A DNA stretch of 64,000 nt from Siphonodentalium dalli (taxonomy: Eukaryota > Mollusca > Scaphopoda > Gadilida > Siphonodentaliidae): positions 217,883,982-217,947,981 of the forward strand of contig CP136063.1 in NCBI GenBank assembly GCA_032622095.1, given 5' to 3'. A program made the translations under genes and the position numbers. This document shows positions 36,477-47,236 of the stretch, one piece after another (within the stretch, counting starts at the first letter, position 1; each line of letters opens with the position of its first letter). The notes below the pieces were generated by a model that was not told the DNA's origin, made no database searches, and saw only the letters and a list, made by a program, of their open reading frames with translations.

Positions 36477-36650
36477 CGATGATACCGATGGTGATGATGA
36501 TGATGATGATGATAATGATAATGATGATGATGATGATGATGACGACAGTGATACTGGTGATAGTGACGTTGATGTTGATTATGATAGCGATAATGATGAT
36601 GACTATAATGACGTAGACGATGACGACACTGATGGTGATGAAGGGTGATG
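36477..36650. repeat. (GAT)n microsatellite behind the LINE
   Basis: GATGATGAT with GAC and AAT variants starts about 22 bp after the LINE stop codon and may represent the expanded 3' tail of the LINE copy. The complement frame is poly-His and is not a gene. Confidence 0.85.
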
Positions 36651-37680
36651 CTTATATTTGTGTTGTTTTCTGTATAGTGAGTTAATTTATCCATGTTATT
36701 ATACTTCCATATTTTAATATGGAAGTATATTGTTATTCAATTTTTTATTTTTTTCCAATATTATTATTATTATTCTTAGCAATTTTGTAACTCTTATATC
36801 TCTGGAAGTACAATATATAGAGATCTGGAATTTCGTACGTATATAGACCTATAATAATTCTAGGTCAATAGACTATATAGGATATTGTCCGCCCTTGATT
36901 TACAGAGTTATCCCCCTTTTTGTGAAAAAATGGGGATGCTATATCTCGAAAAGTATGAGCAGCAGAGACTCCAAATTTGGACCATATGTACAACTCAGTA
37001 TGCCCTATTGTGTGAATTCATTAAAATTTATGTCCGCGCTTTCGCCACAGAGTTGTCGCCCATGGTTCGCAAAACTCGATTTATTTCATATCCTGTGTCT
37101 GGCTATGGAATGCAAGGTATCCAGATTTGAGATCTTCTATGCAGTTAATCATTAGCAACTTGATACGAAAAACAGTTTTGAACAGGGACGGACTTATATT
37201 TTGGGGGTTTGGGTGGGGGCAAAATTTTCGCAAATTTTGTTTTGCGATGATTTCAACTATTTTTACTGTCGTGTATCTATAGGACGTACTAATGATCCTC
37301 CTGAAAGAATTGTGTAAATCGGTTGAGAAATGTCCAAGTTACAGACCATCGAAAATTAAATAATTTGACTAATGAAAGAGCATGGGAGAGGATGAAGCAT
37401 AACCGGGGAGGCGACGAAACCATGCTGGGTAATGATACCAGGTCAGGGTGGTGAGACCAGCCCGAGGGTGGTGAGACCAGGCTGACCGGTGGCGGATGTA
37501 AACGGCAGATTTAGCCAAAAACACCAAAAACAAAACAAAAAAAACAAGTCCAGCGGTATAATATTTTTGTTGCATATTCCGAATGGGGAGAGTGGTGCGG
37601 ACAGAATTTTATCGCTGGCAAGTTTTTTGTCCCAATCATTACCGATCTACGGCATGTACAAGAAAATTACATATTTTTGG
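36651..37680. other. Intergenic with a short hairpin
   Basis: ATACTTCCATAT-TTTA-ATATGGAAGTAT (36701-36728) is a 12-bp perfect stem. At 37433-37490 the phrase GGTGGTGAGACCAG is duplicated. No coding feature is recognised; frames at 36885-37155 show no domain. Confidence 0.45.
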
Positions 37681-38575
37681 CGCCAAATCCAAACGGGCTA
37701 ATTGGTGAGCAAGGTTAATGCAGGAGCAGGTACTGCGGTATCGCGTAGGTAGGCCCCCAAAGTTTGATAGCTCTGCTATGATAGCAAACTGTCAAACAGC
37801 GAGTGAGCTTCCGGTCGGTTCAGACTTTTTGTAAATTCCAACGAAAATCAAGGGGGGAAAAATTGTCTAAAAATCAAACATCGAGATAAAAAAAATTTGA
37901 ATAGTGGATATGATAGATAGTTCCCAAGCGCAACTTAGCGATGTATGCTTAATTTGTGCTAAGGTACAAGGTTTACTCGTGGCGGGGCTTTATAATGTTA
38001 ACAAGTATATTTAAGTGCTGTATCACTAAGCTATTTTTCTCGCCAAATCCGACAGGGTTAATGCAGGAGAGATGTAATGCAGGAGCCGGTACGTTGATAT
38101 ATTTTTGGTAACATCCCAAAGTTTGACCGCTCTACTTACAAAGCAAACCGACCAACGGAAAGCTCGTGTTCAGGTGGGTACATATTGGCAAATTCCAACA
38201 AAAACCAAAAGTTCAAAAATTCTTGAAAAAAATAAAATATGGAGATAAAATTTTGCTGACGAGTGGATGTGATAGGGGATATCAACGCCCAGCACTGGTG
38301 CGATTGCTTAAGTTTCAGAACAAAGGATCCACTCGTGGCGACGATATATAGCGTAATGCGTACTACATGCATTGGAACACAGCCTACATCGATGTAAGGC
38401 AAAAGTCGAAATTCAAGCAGGCTAATGAAGGAGTGAGTGAAATGCGTGAGCATGTGCCTCAGTATACTATATATACATCCTGGAAGTTTGACTGGTATAA
38501 AAGCAATCCGTCCAACGGGGACGCGCATCGGTTGGTCGAGGCTTTTGGCAACTTCAAGTAAATCTTGCAAAGAAA
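37681..38575. repeat. Degenerate ~360-bp tandem repeat, three units
   Basis: CGCCAAATCC-(A/G)ACGGG/ACAGGG followed by GTTAATGCAGGAG occurs at 37681 and 38041, exactly 360 bp apart, and a weaker unit starts near 38395 (CAGGCTAATGAAGGAG). Shared internal phrases include CAAAGTTTGA and AAATTCCAAC. Frames on both strands here are incidental. Confidence 0.65.
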
Positions 38576-38802
38576 TAAATGAAGGAATCGTGATAAAGCA
38601 AATTGGATGTGGTCGGTACTATCCACGTGCAAATTCGATGATTTTGTTTCACTTTTCAAATGAATGCGCAATGAGTTATTCAGGATTAAGTGACCGAAAT
38701 ATATTACATGTATACACTTATCATGTAGAAAAATACTCCCGGATGACTGTATACACATAGGAAAATTAATGTGAAGGGTTAACAATATGATTATCTCTTT
38801 AA

Positions 38803-39367
38803 AGGGATACTGTACGCCAAACGTTGTTGTTGGTTTCTATAGTCTCCGAGTCGGAGAATAAGGTAACAAATTTTCCATTATTTGAAAGTCTGTTGAGTAC
38901 GAAGTAGTGTTACGGATGACAAATTTAACGGAATGCAAAAATACAAATTGTTGTTGTCGAGTAATTTTTGTACATTTTTCAACCAAATGTCTCAAATAAA
39001 AGTTATATTATATATGCATACTAGTCCCATATACTCATTTATCGTCACTAGTCAGTGAGTGGCTTGAGTTTTCTCCCCGTATCAGCATAATGTTTCAACC
39101 GACCGTGTGTGCAATGGGTTTACTAATCCAGTATCCCTCAATTATAATTTAATTACGTCTGGTACACGGAAATTCGTATTTTAATTTACGCCATTTTATG
39201 GCTCCAGTCATAAATTCAATTTTAAATTATTAAATTTTAAGATAGCCTATTAACCTGAGCGTTTACAGAATACATCTTCGACTCAAATTACTTATGTTTC
39301 TATATAGTATCGATAATAGATCGTTGTTATTATCGGAAATTTAGTGGAAATGGCGTACAGTACCCCT
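38803..39367. mobile_element. Intact TTAA MITE, GGATACTGTACGCC family
   Basis: TTAA (38799-38802) is followed by AGGGATACTGTACGCC. The right end GGCGTACAGTACCCCT is followed by TTAA (39368-39371). The 565-bp body matches the interrupted copy at 21478-26368 and shows the uninterrupted state at its insertion site (GTATCAGCATAATG). No open frame. Confidence 0.9.
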
Positions 39368-39371
39368 TTAA

Positions 39372-40239
39372 ATAACAAGTTTGAAATAGTTTTGTGGGTA
39401 CAAAATAATAAATATGAATTGAAGAACCATGTCCAGTAAGACTTCTATCAGCTAATGTTTAATTTTTTCGAATATTTTATTATGAAATGAGATGTTTAAT
39501 TGGGACAAGTTATTGATTTATTTTTAGAACATACCTGGTCACTGGTAACAGTAACCACTATTGTTCGTTAGCTAAACAACCGCACATTATTAGACCAGAA
39601 GATATTCGAAATGAAATCAATATTACTCAATAGAATCATTTCCGGACAGAATTCTTGACTCATATTTAATATTTTATACCCTGATAACTATATAATACAT
39701 TAAGTATAGGGTTGTAGATATGTGTAGATCAGGGTTAGGCTTAATGTTAACGTTATGGTCAGGATATGGTTTATAAATTGGGTTAGAATTGTGGATATTG
39801 TTAATGTTAAAATTGTCACGGTGTCAGTTATGCAAAGGATTTGGTTGTGGGTACGCTTGTATGTATGACTAGGCTCATCGAAAGAGTTATGGTAATGGTC
39901 CAAGGTACGGCTATGTGTATGGTTTGCAGGAGGGCAATGTATTTGGTAAGGGTATTTTATTGGGTTAGAGTTAAGTGCTGTGGATAGGGCTGTGGAAATG
40001 GTTATGATTATGGATTGGCTACAAATATTAGGGTTATGGAGTGGTTTATGTGTAAGGATTGGATAGGGGTGGGTAGATGATTAACTTATGGATGATGATC
40101 GCGGATGGGGAATTTATATGGAAGTATCAAAATTCTGCAGGCCAGAATTTTAACCCTCTAGTTTATCTTATTCTTGTCTCATGTTGCACATATTGTGTCT
40201 GAGTAAATAAACTATATATATAAACTACCTACCTCAGTC
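39372..40239. other. Intergenic, GGGTTAG-like degenerate phrases
   Basis: 39700-40090 has loosely repeated phrases such as GGGTTAGAATTGTGG and AGGGTTATGG. They are too irregular to call an array. No gene is seen. Confidence 0.4.
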
Positions 40240-40490
40240 TACATCAGTCGGGTTGTTTGTGAAACTCGTTTGGTGGATTAGGACACCCCGTCGATGGTTT
40301 GGAACAATGTTTTGATTTGGGGCGCCCGTCGTATGTATTTGGATACTCACATGTTGGATTTTTTGGATACCAGATGGGTTTTGTAACTCTATATATGGTT
40401 AGGCGCACTCGTTGTGTGGTTTGGGACACTCATTTGTTGTATTATGAAACTATTGGTGGCTTTGGAAAGTCGTGTGGTGGCATATATGAC
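40240..40490. repeat. Second block of the GGTTTGGGACACTC minisatellite
   Basis: Degenerate ~26-bp units with GGTTTGGGACACTCAT and related forms, in the same orientation as 34880-35650. Confidence 0.6.
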
Positions 40491-41560
40491 TACACATTGT
40501 CTATACGTTTATTCGATATCGTAAGATCTAGTAAAAAAAAAAAAACACTTCAATTGTCCACTTTCGATTACCATTTTCGCTGTCATTTTGAAAACTGCTT
40601 AGACACCGAATTGTCAAATCCTCGGAATATGACTTACGATAACGGATTAGGATTCGCCATTTTATAGTTTTAGAGTCAATTATGCACGAAATGACTGGCA
40701 TATGCTATGGCAACAAGAATAATGCGGTTTTTTGTTGCAGGTTTCTGTCACAATAATAAATTTAGAGGACACTGCAGTGAATGGTAGTATATTCCATGAA
40801 ATTGCCGCCATATTGCCCCGTAACATTCACGGCCACATGTTAGCGTCAGATTAGTTGGAGCAGACATCCTTACGAAAAAATGGATCAAGTTTAATACTGG
40901 GGCCCCAGTCTGGAGAAGCATTTTGGCCGACTTGGTTCCTGGCCAAAAATTCCAATATTCACCATTTTCTTACATATTTTCTTCATTTTTATCTAAAATG
41001 AACGACTTTCCCTTCACTAAACGCTGGGATATTTTGGACATGTTATTATATGGTCATATTTGGCAGTCAGGGAACTCGACTGAGCGTTTATTGTTGGCAG
41101 ATTTATTTATTAAAAAAAATTCCAATTTTCACCATTTTTGTTTACATATTCCAGTATTTTTACCCAAACATTACGACTTTCCCATTCTGGTTCATGTGGG
41201 TTTTGGATTTGTTATTATATGAGTATAGCCACACTCAAAAACACCAAAAGTCATTGCATAGCAAATTTGTTCACGGTTGGGCGTTTCCTTCCATCCGTTT
41301 GACTGGGCTAATAAAAATAGCCATAAATAGGACCCTATTTCAAAGATATATAGAAAATTTCCCCCAAAGCGAATTTTGGATATATTATTCCCCATATATG
41401 TTCTGTCCGACAAGATAACACCAACAACAGCTTGTTACCAATTTAATATAGGTTCACCTTAACATCTGAGTCTCAACCAGAAAATTTTCACCATTTTTGT
41501 TTACATAATCCTGTCTTTTGACCCAAAAATGACGATTTTCCCACCGGTGCGGGCAGCGGT
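40491..41560. repeat. Degenerate TTCCAATTTTCACCATTTT repeats
   Basis: Phrases TTCCAATATTCACCATTTTC (40950), TTCCAATTTTCACCATTTTT (41120) and AAAATTTTCACCATTTTTGT (41480) are each followed by TTTACATA and, about 30 bp on, by ACGACTTTCCC or ACGATTTTCCC. These are two to three irregular units of about 170-360 bp. No gene. Confidence 0.5.
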
Positions 41561-41702
41561 AAGTCCTGCGTAGGGGACTGAACTCTGCATGGAGCTTGGT
41601 AGTTTTTGTCAGGCATCGTAGCGAGGGGACTGACCTCTACCTTGTAGTTTTTGTCAGAGATCGAATTGCGAGGTAGTGGAGTCACGGTGTATTCGCGATT
41701 TT

Positions 41703-43672
41703 ATCACGACAGCCCGGACAAAAGTTCCACCCTTTGATATGTTGTACATATGTATGTTTGCTTCAATTCTAGTCCGGGAAACCGACCTTTTGAGCTTTAT
41801 TTCTTGTCACCAGACAAGATGGCGTCCAACATGGCCGCCAATTCGCAATTTACTTTGTTATTAAACACGTTACTGAATCAGCTGACAGCTAGATGTTCTA
41901 TTCTGGATGTCCCAGTATCTTATGAGGCATAACAAACAAATCATTTTAAAGGATGCAGTGTGGAATTTTGCCCCCCCCCAAAAAACATACCATCAATTAG
42001 CATCAATCCATATGTACGAAGTTCTACCATTTCCGTTCAAATACAAGAACAGAATCCCCAAAAGACGTGTTTTTTTTTTGGACAAAATTCCATACTGCAA
42101 CCTTTTAAATGAATTTGTTAAGTCTCATAAGGCACTATGACAACCAGAGTAGAACATTTAGTTGTGAGTTGATTAAGTAACTTTGTAACCAAGTGAGTCA
42201 CAATTTGCTACCTTTTCGGAACATCAGAGAATATAACATTGCTACTGTGATATATCTCCTGAAAATATCAGAGAATAATGTTCTGGATATATGCGAAAAA
42301 AAATTTTTTTTATACCAAGTTGCCATCTTGAGTAATTTTAAATAAAATACATCACTGTGACACATGGAAGAAATTTGCCGACTTTGATGTCAAGTTTGTG
42401 ATAGAAATATCCAATATTTCTAGAATGTCAGTAGTTAAAATAGTAACAATTAAAGATACGGGCGGCGTTGGTGGTGGGTATGCTGTTAAAATATTCAGCT
42501 CCGTCAAAAACCGCCATAAACAGAAAGAATAGTAAAATATAGACAGACCTTGTTCTTATACCAATCAGAAATATGACATAAACAGTATGTTATTTCAAAT
42601 TGTTTCCCTTTGTTATGTAAACAAAAGCAAAAAACGGTACGTTACCTACGTTATCCGGATATGGTAAGCATAAAGAGCGTTATTTGCTACTGTTTTCTTG
42701 ATATGGAAATAATAAAGAGCGTTTATATCATGTTTATGTGATTAACCAATATAATTGCGCTGTGTTATGTAAACAGAAGCACAACTTCTGTAACACGAGC
42801 ATGTTCTTGTTTACGTACAACATAGTACGTCTTGACGACAATATGCTATTTACGCGCTGATTGTGTTTGGCATATGAACAAAACTATAAATATTTTAATA
42901 TTCCTTCTGTTGATGGCGATTTGAACAAATATGAATATTTCTACAACGAACGCCGCCCGTTCCTTTAACCAAGGTGCATCAGAAATGTTAGTATTGAATG
43001 TACGTAAGACAGAATAGTCAATTATGTTAATCAAGCAAAAACTTATAAGCGATTGCATGGCACGCTGGTGCAATATATATCTACAATTTTCCATATTGTG
43101 GCCGCCAGTTTGAGTCGCCAGTTTGAGTCAAAGTGACAAATTTGTTTCCATTGAGTTGGAATATTCATAAGTAATGGTACTTACATTTCACAATTCTGTC
43201 TATTTCTTGTTGAAACAAGACTAGAATCCCTATTGTGATTTTTGGTGAAAGTTTATAACGCGTTTTGTAAAATCGAATTTTTGAGGGATCGGAAGGGCCC
43301 AGGACCACATGAATGATATATATCATTGCTTTGCACTAATGAACAATTAGCATGAACAATACAAAATAAAGTACAAAATTCTCAGCCAGTTCCAATCAGC
43401 AGACATGATTTAAAAAATGTTAGTGAAAAAACGTAACTTTTTCTAGTTTCGGCTGTCATTTTGTACGGGGTGCTCCAGTGTTGACACAAAAAGGTGGCAT
43501 TTTATCTTAGTTTCACAAAAAATGTATGCATTTGTATAGATATGGTAACATTTTCTCACTACAATTTGCATCAAACTTAGTGACCGATCTGAGAAACGCC
43601 ATCTTGTCTGGTGACAAGCATACATATGTACAAACATCAAAATATGGCACTTTTGTCCGGACTGTCGTGATA
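41703..43672. repeat. Inverted repeat bounding a ~2-kb interval
   Basis: 41703-41824 and 43596-43672 are inverted copies. Shared blocks are TCACGACAG(C/T)CCGGACAAAA, CATATGTATG and TTGTCACCAGACAAGATGGC. The right arm lacks about 45 bp present in the left. The interval holds no recognisable gene; it contains two AATAAAGAGCGTT-type motifs (42670-42730) and otherwise AT-rich DNA. Both outer sides adjoin the GGGGACTGAACTC repeat. Confidence 0.65.
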
Positions 43673-43679
43673 CGAGCTA

Positions 43680-45480
43680 TATTAAGTCGACTGAACTCTG
43701 GCTTGTTTGTCAAACTCCATGCAGGTTTTACCTCCCTTGATGAATCGGTAAGTAAGTCGGGAAAATCCACGATAGATATAGAATGCAGAACTTTTAAAAA
43801 AGCTGGTGCACAGCCGGTGGCAGAGTTAGAAAGGAAGTATGACTGGTGCGCTCTGGTAGAGATTGGTAGTTTTTGATCAGACGGCGTAGCGATGGGGCTG
43901 AACTCTGCCTTATATAGTTTGTGTCAGACAGCGTACAGCGGAGGGGGGGGGGGGGAGGGGCGGACTGAACTATGTCTTGTAGTTTGTGATCAATATCTAC
44001 CAGCGGTGTCTCTTACCGAAACACCTGTGTTCCATTCCCGATTAAATTTCCGTCTGCTATTAAATGTTTCTAATAATAGCACCGTAAAAAATCATTCGCG
44101 AAACTCTAAACTGCATCAGTTGTCTCTGTGAAATGTGTTATTACGCGCGCTCCGCGTGTATACTGGTGTAGAGATTCTTGTTTCGCCTGGGCTCATGGGT
44201 GTTTTATTTATAGAAAGGGAATTTTTTGGGAGGATTAAAAGTCGAACTGCGACCGGGGGCCGAGTCCGATAAAAGGTGTAGTTGGAAATTTCAATTTCGT
44301 TTATTGTCGTTAACATTATGTCAATAATGTTGATTTTTGGTTTGTGATAAGCTATGCCAATTACAAATAAAATAAATGAAAAAGATATTTTGTAGGTCTT
44401 ATATTTCAACTTTTATAGACATATTTCGTTCTGCAGCCCAATGGGGGTTGTGGTCGGAGACGGCCGAGTCGGCCGCCGGTTCGTTAATTAGGTGCTGGTT
44501 GTTATTGTTATTTTAACGGAATTCTGAGTTGGTTATTCGCAAAACCATATATTTTTATAATTACAATCAAGGGTATATAATATATGATCTTGAGCGCGTT
44601 ACCATTTCTGACATTGGTTTTCTTGTTCACCATGCTCTCGTAGCTTGACTATATTTATGACCTCTCTGAATTTGACGGTAAGAGACACCGCTGGCAGAGA
44701 TTGGTCATTCACATACCAATGTAATAGGAGATATAATAATAAGATACAAGTAGACATATATAGTCCCATGCAAATCTGACAATTTGGGAAACTCATTAAT
44801 TATGGACCGGTTTGAACACGATCCTGGTATTATGTGATCAGTCTGTGTTATCGGCGACAAAATTAATATGAATCGTACGTGACACGTAGTGGAGCAATCA
44901 CACATGATGTGCCTCAAATTTGCATTTTATCGGTGACATAACGCTAAGAATAATTTACGTAACATCATGCAGTGTTCACGACGGAGACGACATGCCAAAT
45001 TGACAAGAAGTGTCGTGGATTGTAAAATCTGAATTATCGTCATGACTTCTTCAGTTTTCGTTTTCATTAAGCTGACCAACGAAATTGGTCTAAATGAAAT
45101 TAATATACTTAAATCACAGGTGAATTCTTCGTAAATTGTGAAGTAGTTACTTTCATTTCTAACGCGATGCTTCATTTCCAATTCCGCGTTTTCTGCAATC
45201 TCAACACGGTTGCTAACCGGAAGTCACGTGACAATTTCTCCAGAATCTATACCCGCGATCTTGAAAAATCACTGATGGATATAGAACAAAATTCTATGAC
45301 GTCATTCACCTGCCTTAGGTATAAACACCCTTGGTGGTTGCTATTATTGAACACGTGTTTTCTCCAATGTACAAGAATCTTGTAAATTCTGATAACTGGA
45401 CAGCGTGACTAACCGAGAGAGGTTAGCGACGGTGCATGAGAGCTTGGTTTGTGATCAGACAGCGTAGGGATGGGACAGAA
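43680..45480. other. Intergenic with dispersed repeat fragments
   Basis: It contains GGGGACTGAACTC-type repeats, a G run (43946-43958), and a short inverted pair CCAGCGGTGTCTCTTACCG (43997-44015) facing its complement at 44678-44696. A segment at 44490-44640 has a relative at 57220-57360 (TTTTAACGGAA..GACGTTACCATTTC). No coding region is recognised. Confidence 0.45.
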
Positions 45481-45679
45481 ATCTGCCGTGTTGTTTGTGA
45501 TCAGCCAGCGTAGTGATGTGACTGAACACTTGGATTTTACTCTTTGCATGCCTAAATCATTTGGCTCACCATTGAAACCACATCCCTTGTTCGATCTTCA
45601 CCAAATCGGGGTGACCTCTAGATGGGAGCGAAATTTGTTTTCGAATTTTGTTGAAAACTATGACCGTCACCGGTCTGGC

Positions 45680-47110
45680 TAGCTTGCATTTTTAATCTTT
45701 GTATCACTAAATCCTCTGGCAATATAGAATAGTACGGGTTACAGACCGAACTGTTCGCCTGATAATATCGAAATTTGTCACGAATGTTAACATTGACATG
45801 TAGATAGAAACGAGCCATTTTGGGGTCATTCGGCCAGAAAACATGGCCACCGGCAGCCATCTTGGATTTTACTCTTGCATGATTAAAATATTTTGGGACA
45901 CCTTACAGACCATCCGATCACCACCAAACTTCATAGAGATAATCGGGGTGACCTCTAGATGGGAGTGCTCAATATTTCCGAAATTCATTAAAAACATGGC
46001 TGTCAGCAGCCATCTTGGATTTTACTCTTTGTATGACTAAATCATTTGGCACTATCCATTAGCATGGGATACAGGCCGACCTGTTCGTCTGATCCTCATG
46101 ACATTTGTGATGAATGTTAACATTGACCTCTAGATGGAAGGGCTCAATGGTTTTTTCCGAAATTCGTTAAAACATGGCCGCCAGCAACCATCTTGGATTT
46201 CAAATTTGAATCTATCGGTTTCCCCTGCAGACCGCATTTAGTGGATAAATGTTTTGAAACTTGTTTAGGAATACCTCTATATCATTTGAACTATATCATT
46301 TGAACAATCTTGATTGAAAATATGGCCGCTGACAACCATCTGGATTTTATTCTTTGCATGGCTGAATACTTTGGCACACCCTACAGACCGCATCCCTCAT
46401 CAGATCGTCACCAAACTTCATATGTCTTTTGGGTGTACTGGATGGAGCCATCAAATGTTGCAAAATGTCGTTGGAAAACATGGCCACCAGCGACCATCTT
46501 TAATTTTACTCTTTGTATGACTAATATCATTTGGAACACCGTAAAGACAACATCTCTTGTCCGATTGTGACTATGATTCTTCGGAATGACAACTAGATGG
46601 AAGTTATCTAATCCGGTCGTAACCAAACTTCATACTGATCTTCGCCGTGACCACTAGATGTGGGGGCTATCATTTTTTTTATTTCATTTGAAAACATGGC
46701 CACCAGCAGCCATCTTGTATTTCACTTCATATGTGTCTCTTCGTGCATTACTTCTAGCATTACTTAGAAATTTCAACGTTTTGCATTCCTAATCGCTCCA
46801 TTTACTGTACCAAATTAAATTACCCCCTCTCCAAGTTGAGTTGCAGTATCAATGACACTTTCGTTTCCGAATTCTGTTTAAAAAAACATGGCTGCCAGCG
46901 CCATATTGAATTTTACTCTTTTGATGACTAAATCATTTAGCACACCCTACATGTCACATCTCTCATCCGATCGTCATCAAACTTCATATGGATCTTCGGA
47001 GTGAACTCTGGATGGGAGCTTACCATTTTTTCCGAATTATGTTAAAAACATGATTGCCAGCGGCCATCTTGTATTTTACACTGTGTATGACTAAATCCGT
47101 TGGGTGTTTA
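45680..47110. repeat. Degenerate tandem ATGGCCGCCAGC-AGCCATCTTGG repeat
   Basis: About eight units, 150-215 bp each. Each has an AAAACATGGC(C/T)GCCAGC hairpin facing GCCATCTTGGATTTTACTC, then GACTAAATCATTTGGCACAC, then GATCGTCACCAAACTTCATA and GTGACCTCTAGATGGGAG. The array ends about 120 bp before TLR gene 1. A single inverted copy sits at 7815-7890. Confidence 0.8.
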
Positions 47111-47200
47111 GTATTGCATAGACATACCAACTTTCTGCATTATCTATCGCTCCATTAACTGTACCATTTGACAATATCCACTCCAAGTTCATGTTAATAT

Positions 47201-47212
47201 ATATATTTGCAG
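47201..47212 (+). promoter_or_regulatory. Possible 3' splice site in the 5' UTR of TLR gene 1
   Basis: ATATATTTGCAG lies 24 bp before the start codon. Intronless TLR coding regions often have a 5' UTR intron, so this may be the acceptor. The upstream tract is AT-rich rather than pyrimidine-rich, so support is weak. Confidence 0.3.
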
Positions 47213-47236
47213 ATTTGATCCCCATACTCACACAAC

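Noticed and set aside
36434-36694. Histidine-rich 86-codon minus-strand frame
   Set aside because: It is the complement of the GAT microsatellite behind the LINE remnant.
38136-38570. 144-codon minus-strand frame
   Set aside because: It lies within the degenerate 360-bp tandem repeat and overlaps several frames on the other strand; no family is recognisable.
39700-40090. Interstitial telomeric repeat
   Set aside because: GGGTTAG-like words are scattered and not in a regular tandem order.
43526-43876. 116-codon plus-strand frame
   Set aside because: It overlaps the right arm of an inverted repeat and the dispersed GACTGAACTC repeat, so its composition reflects repeats.
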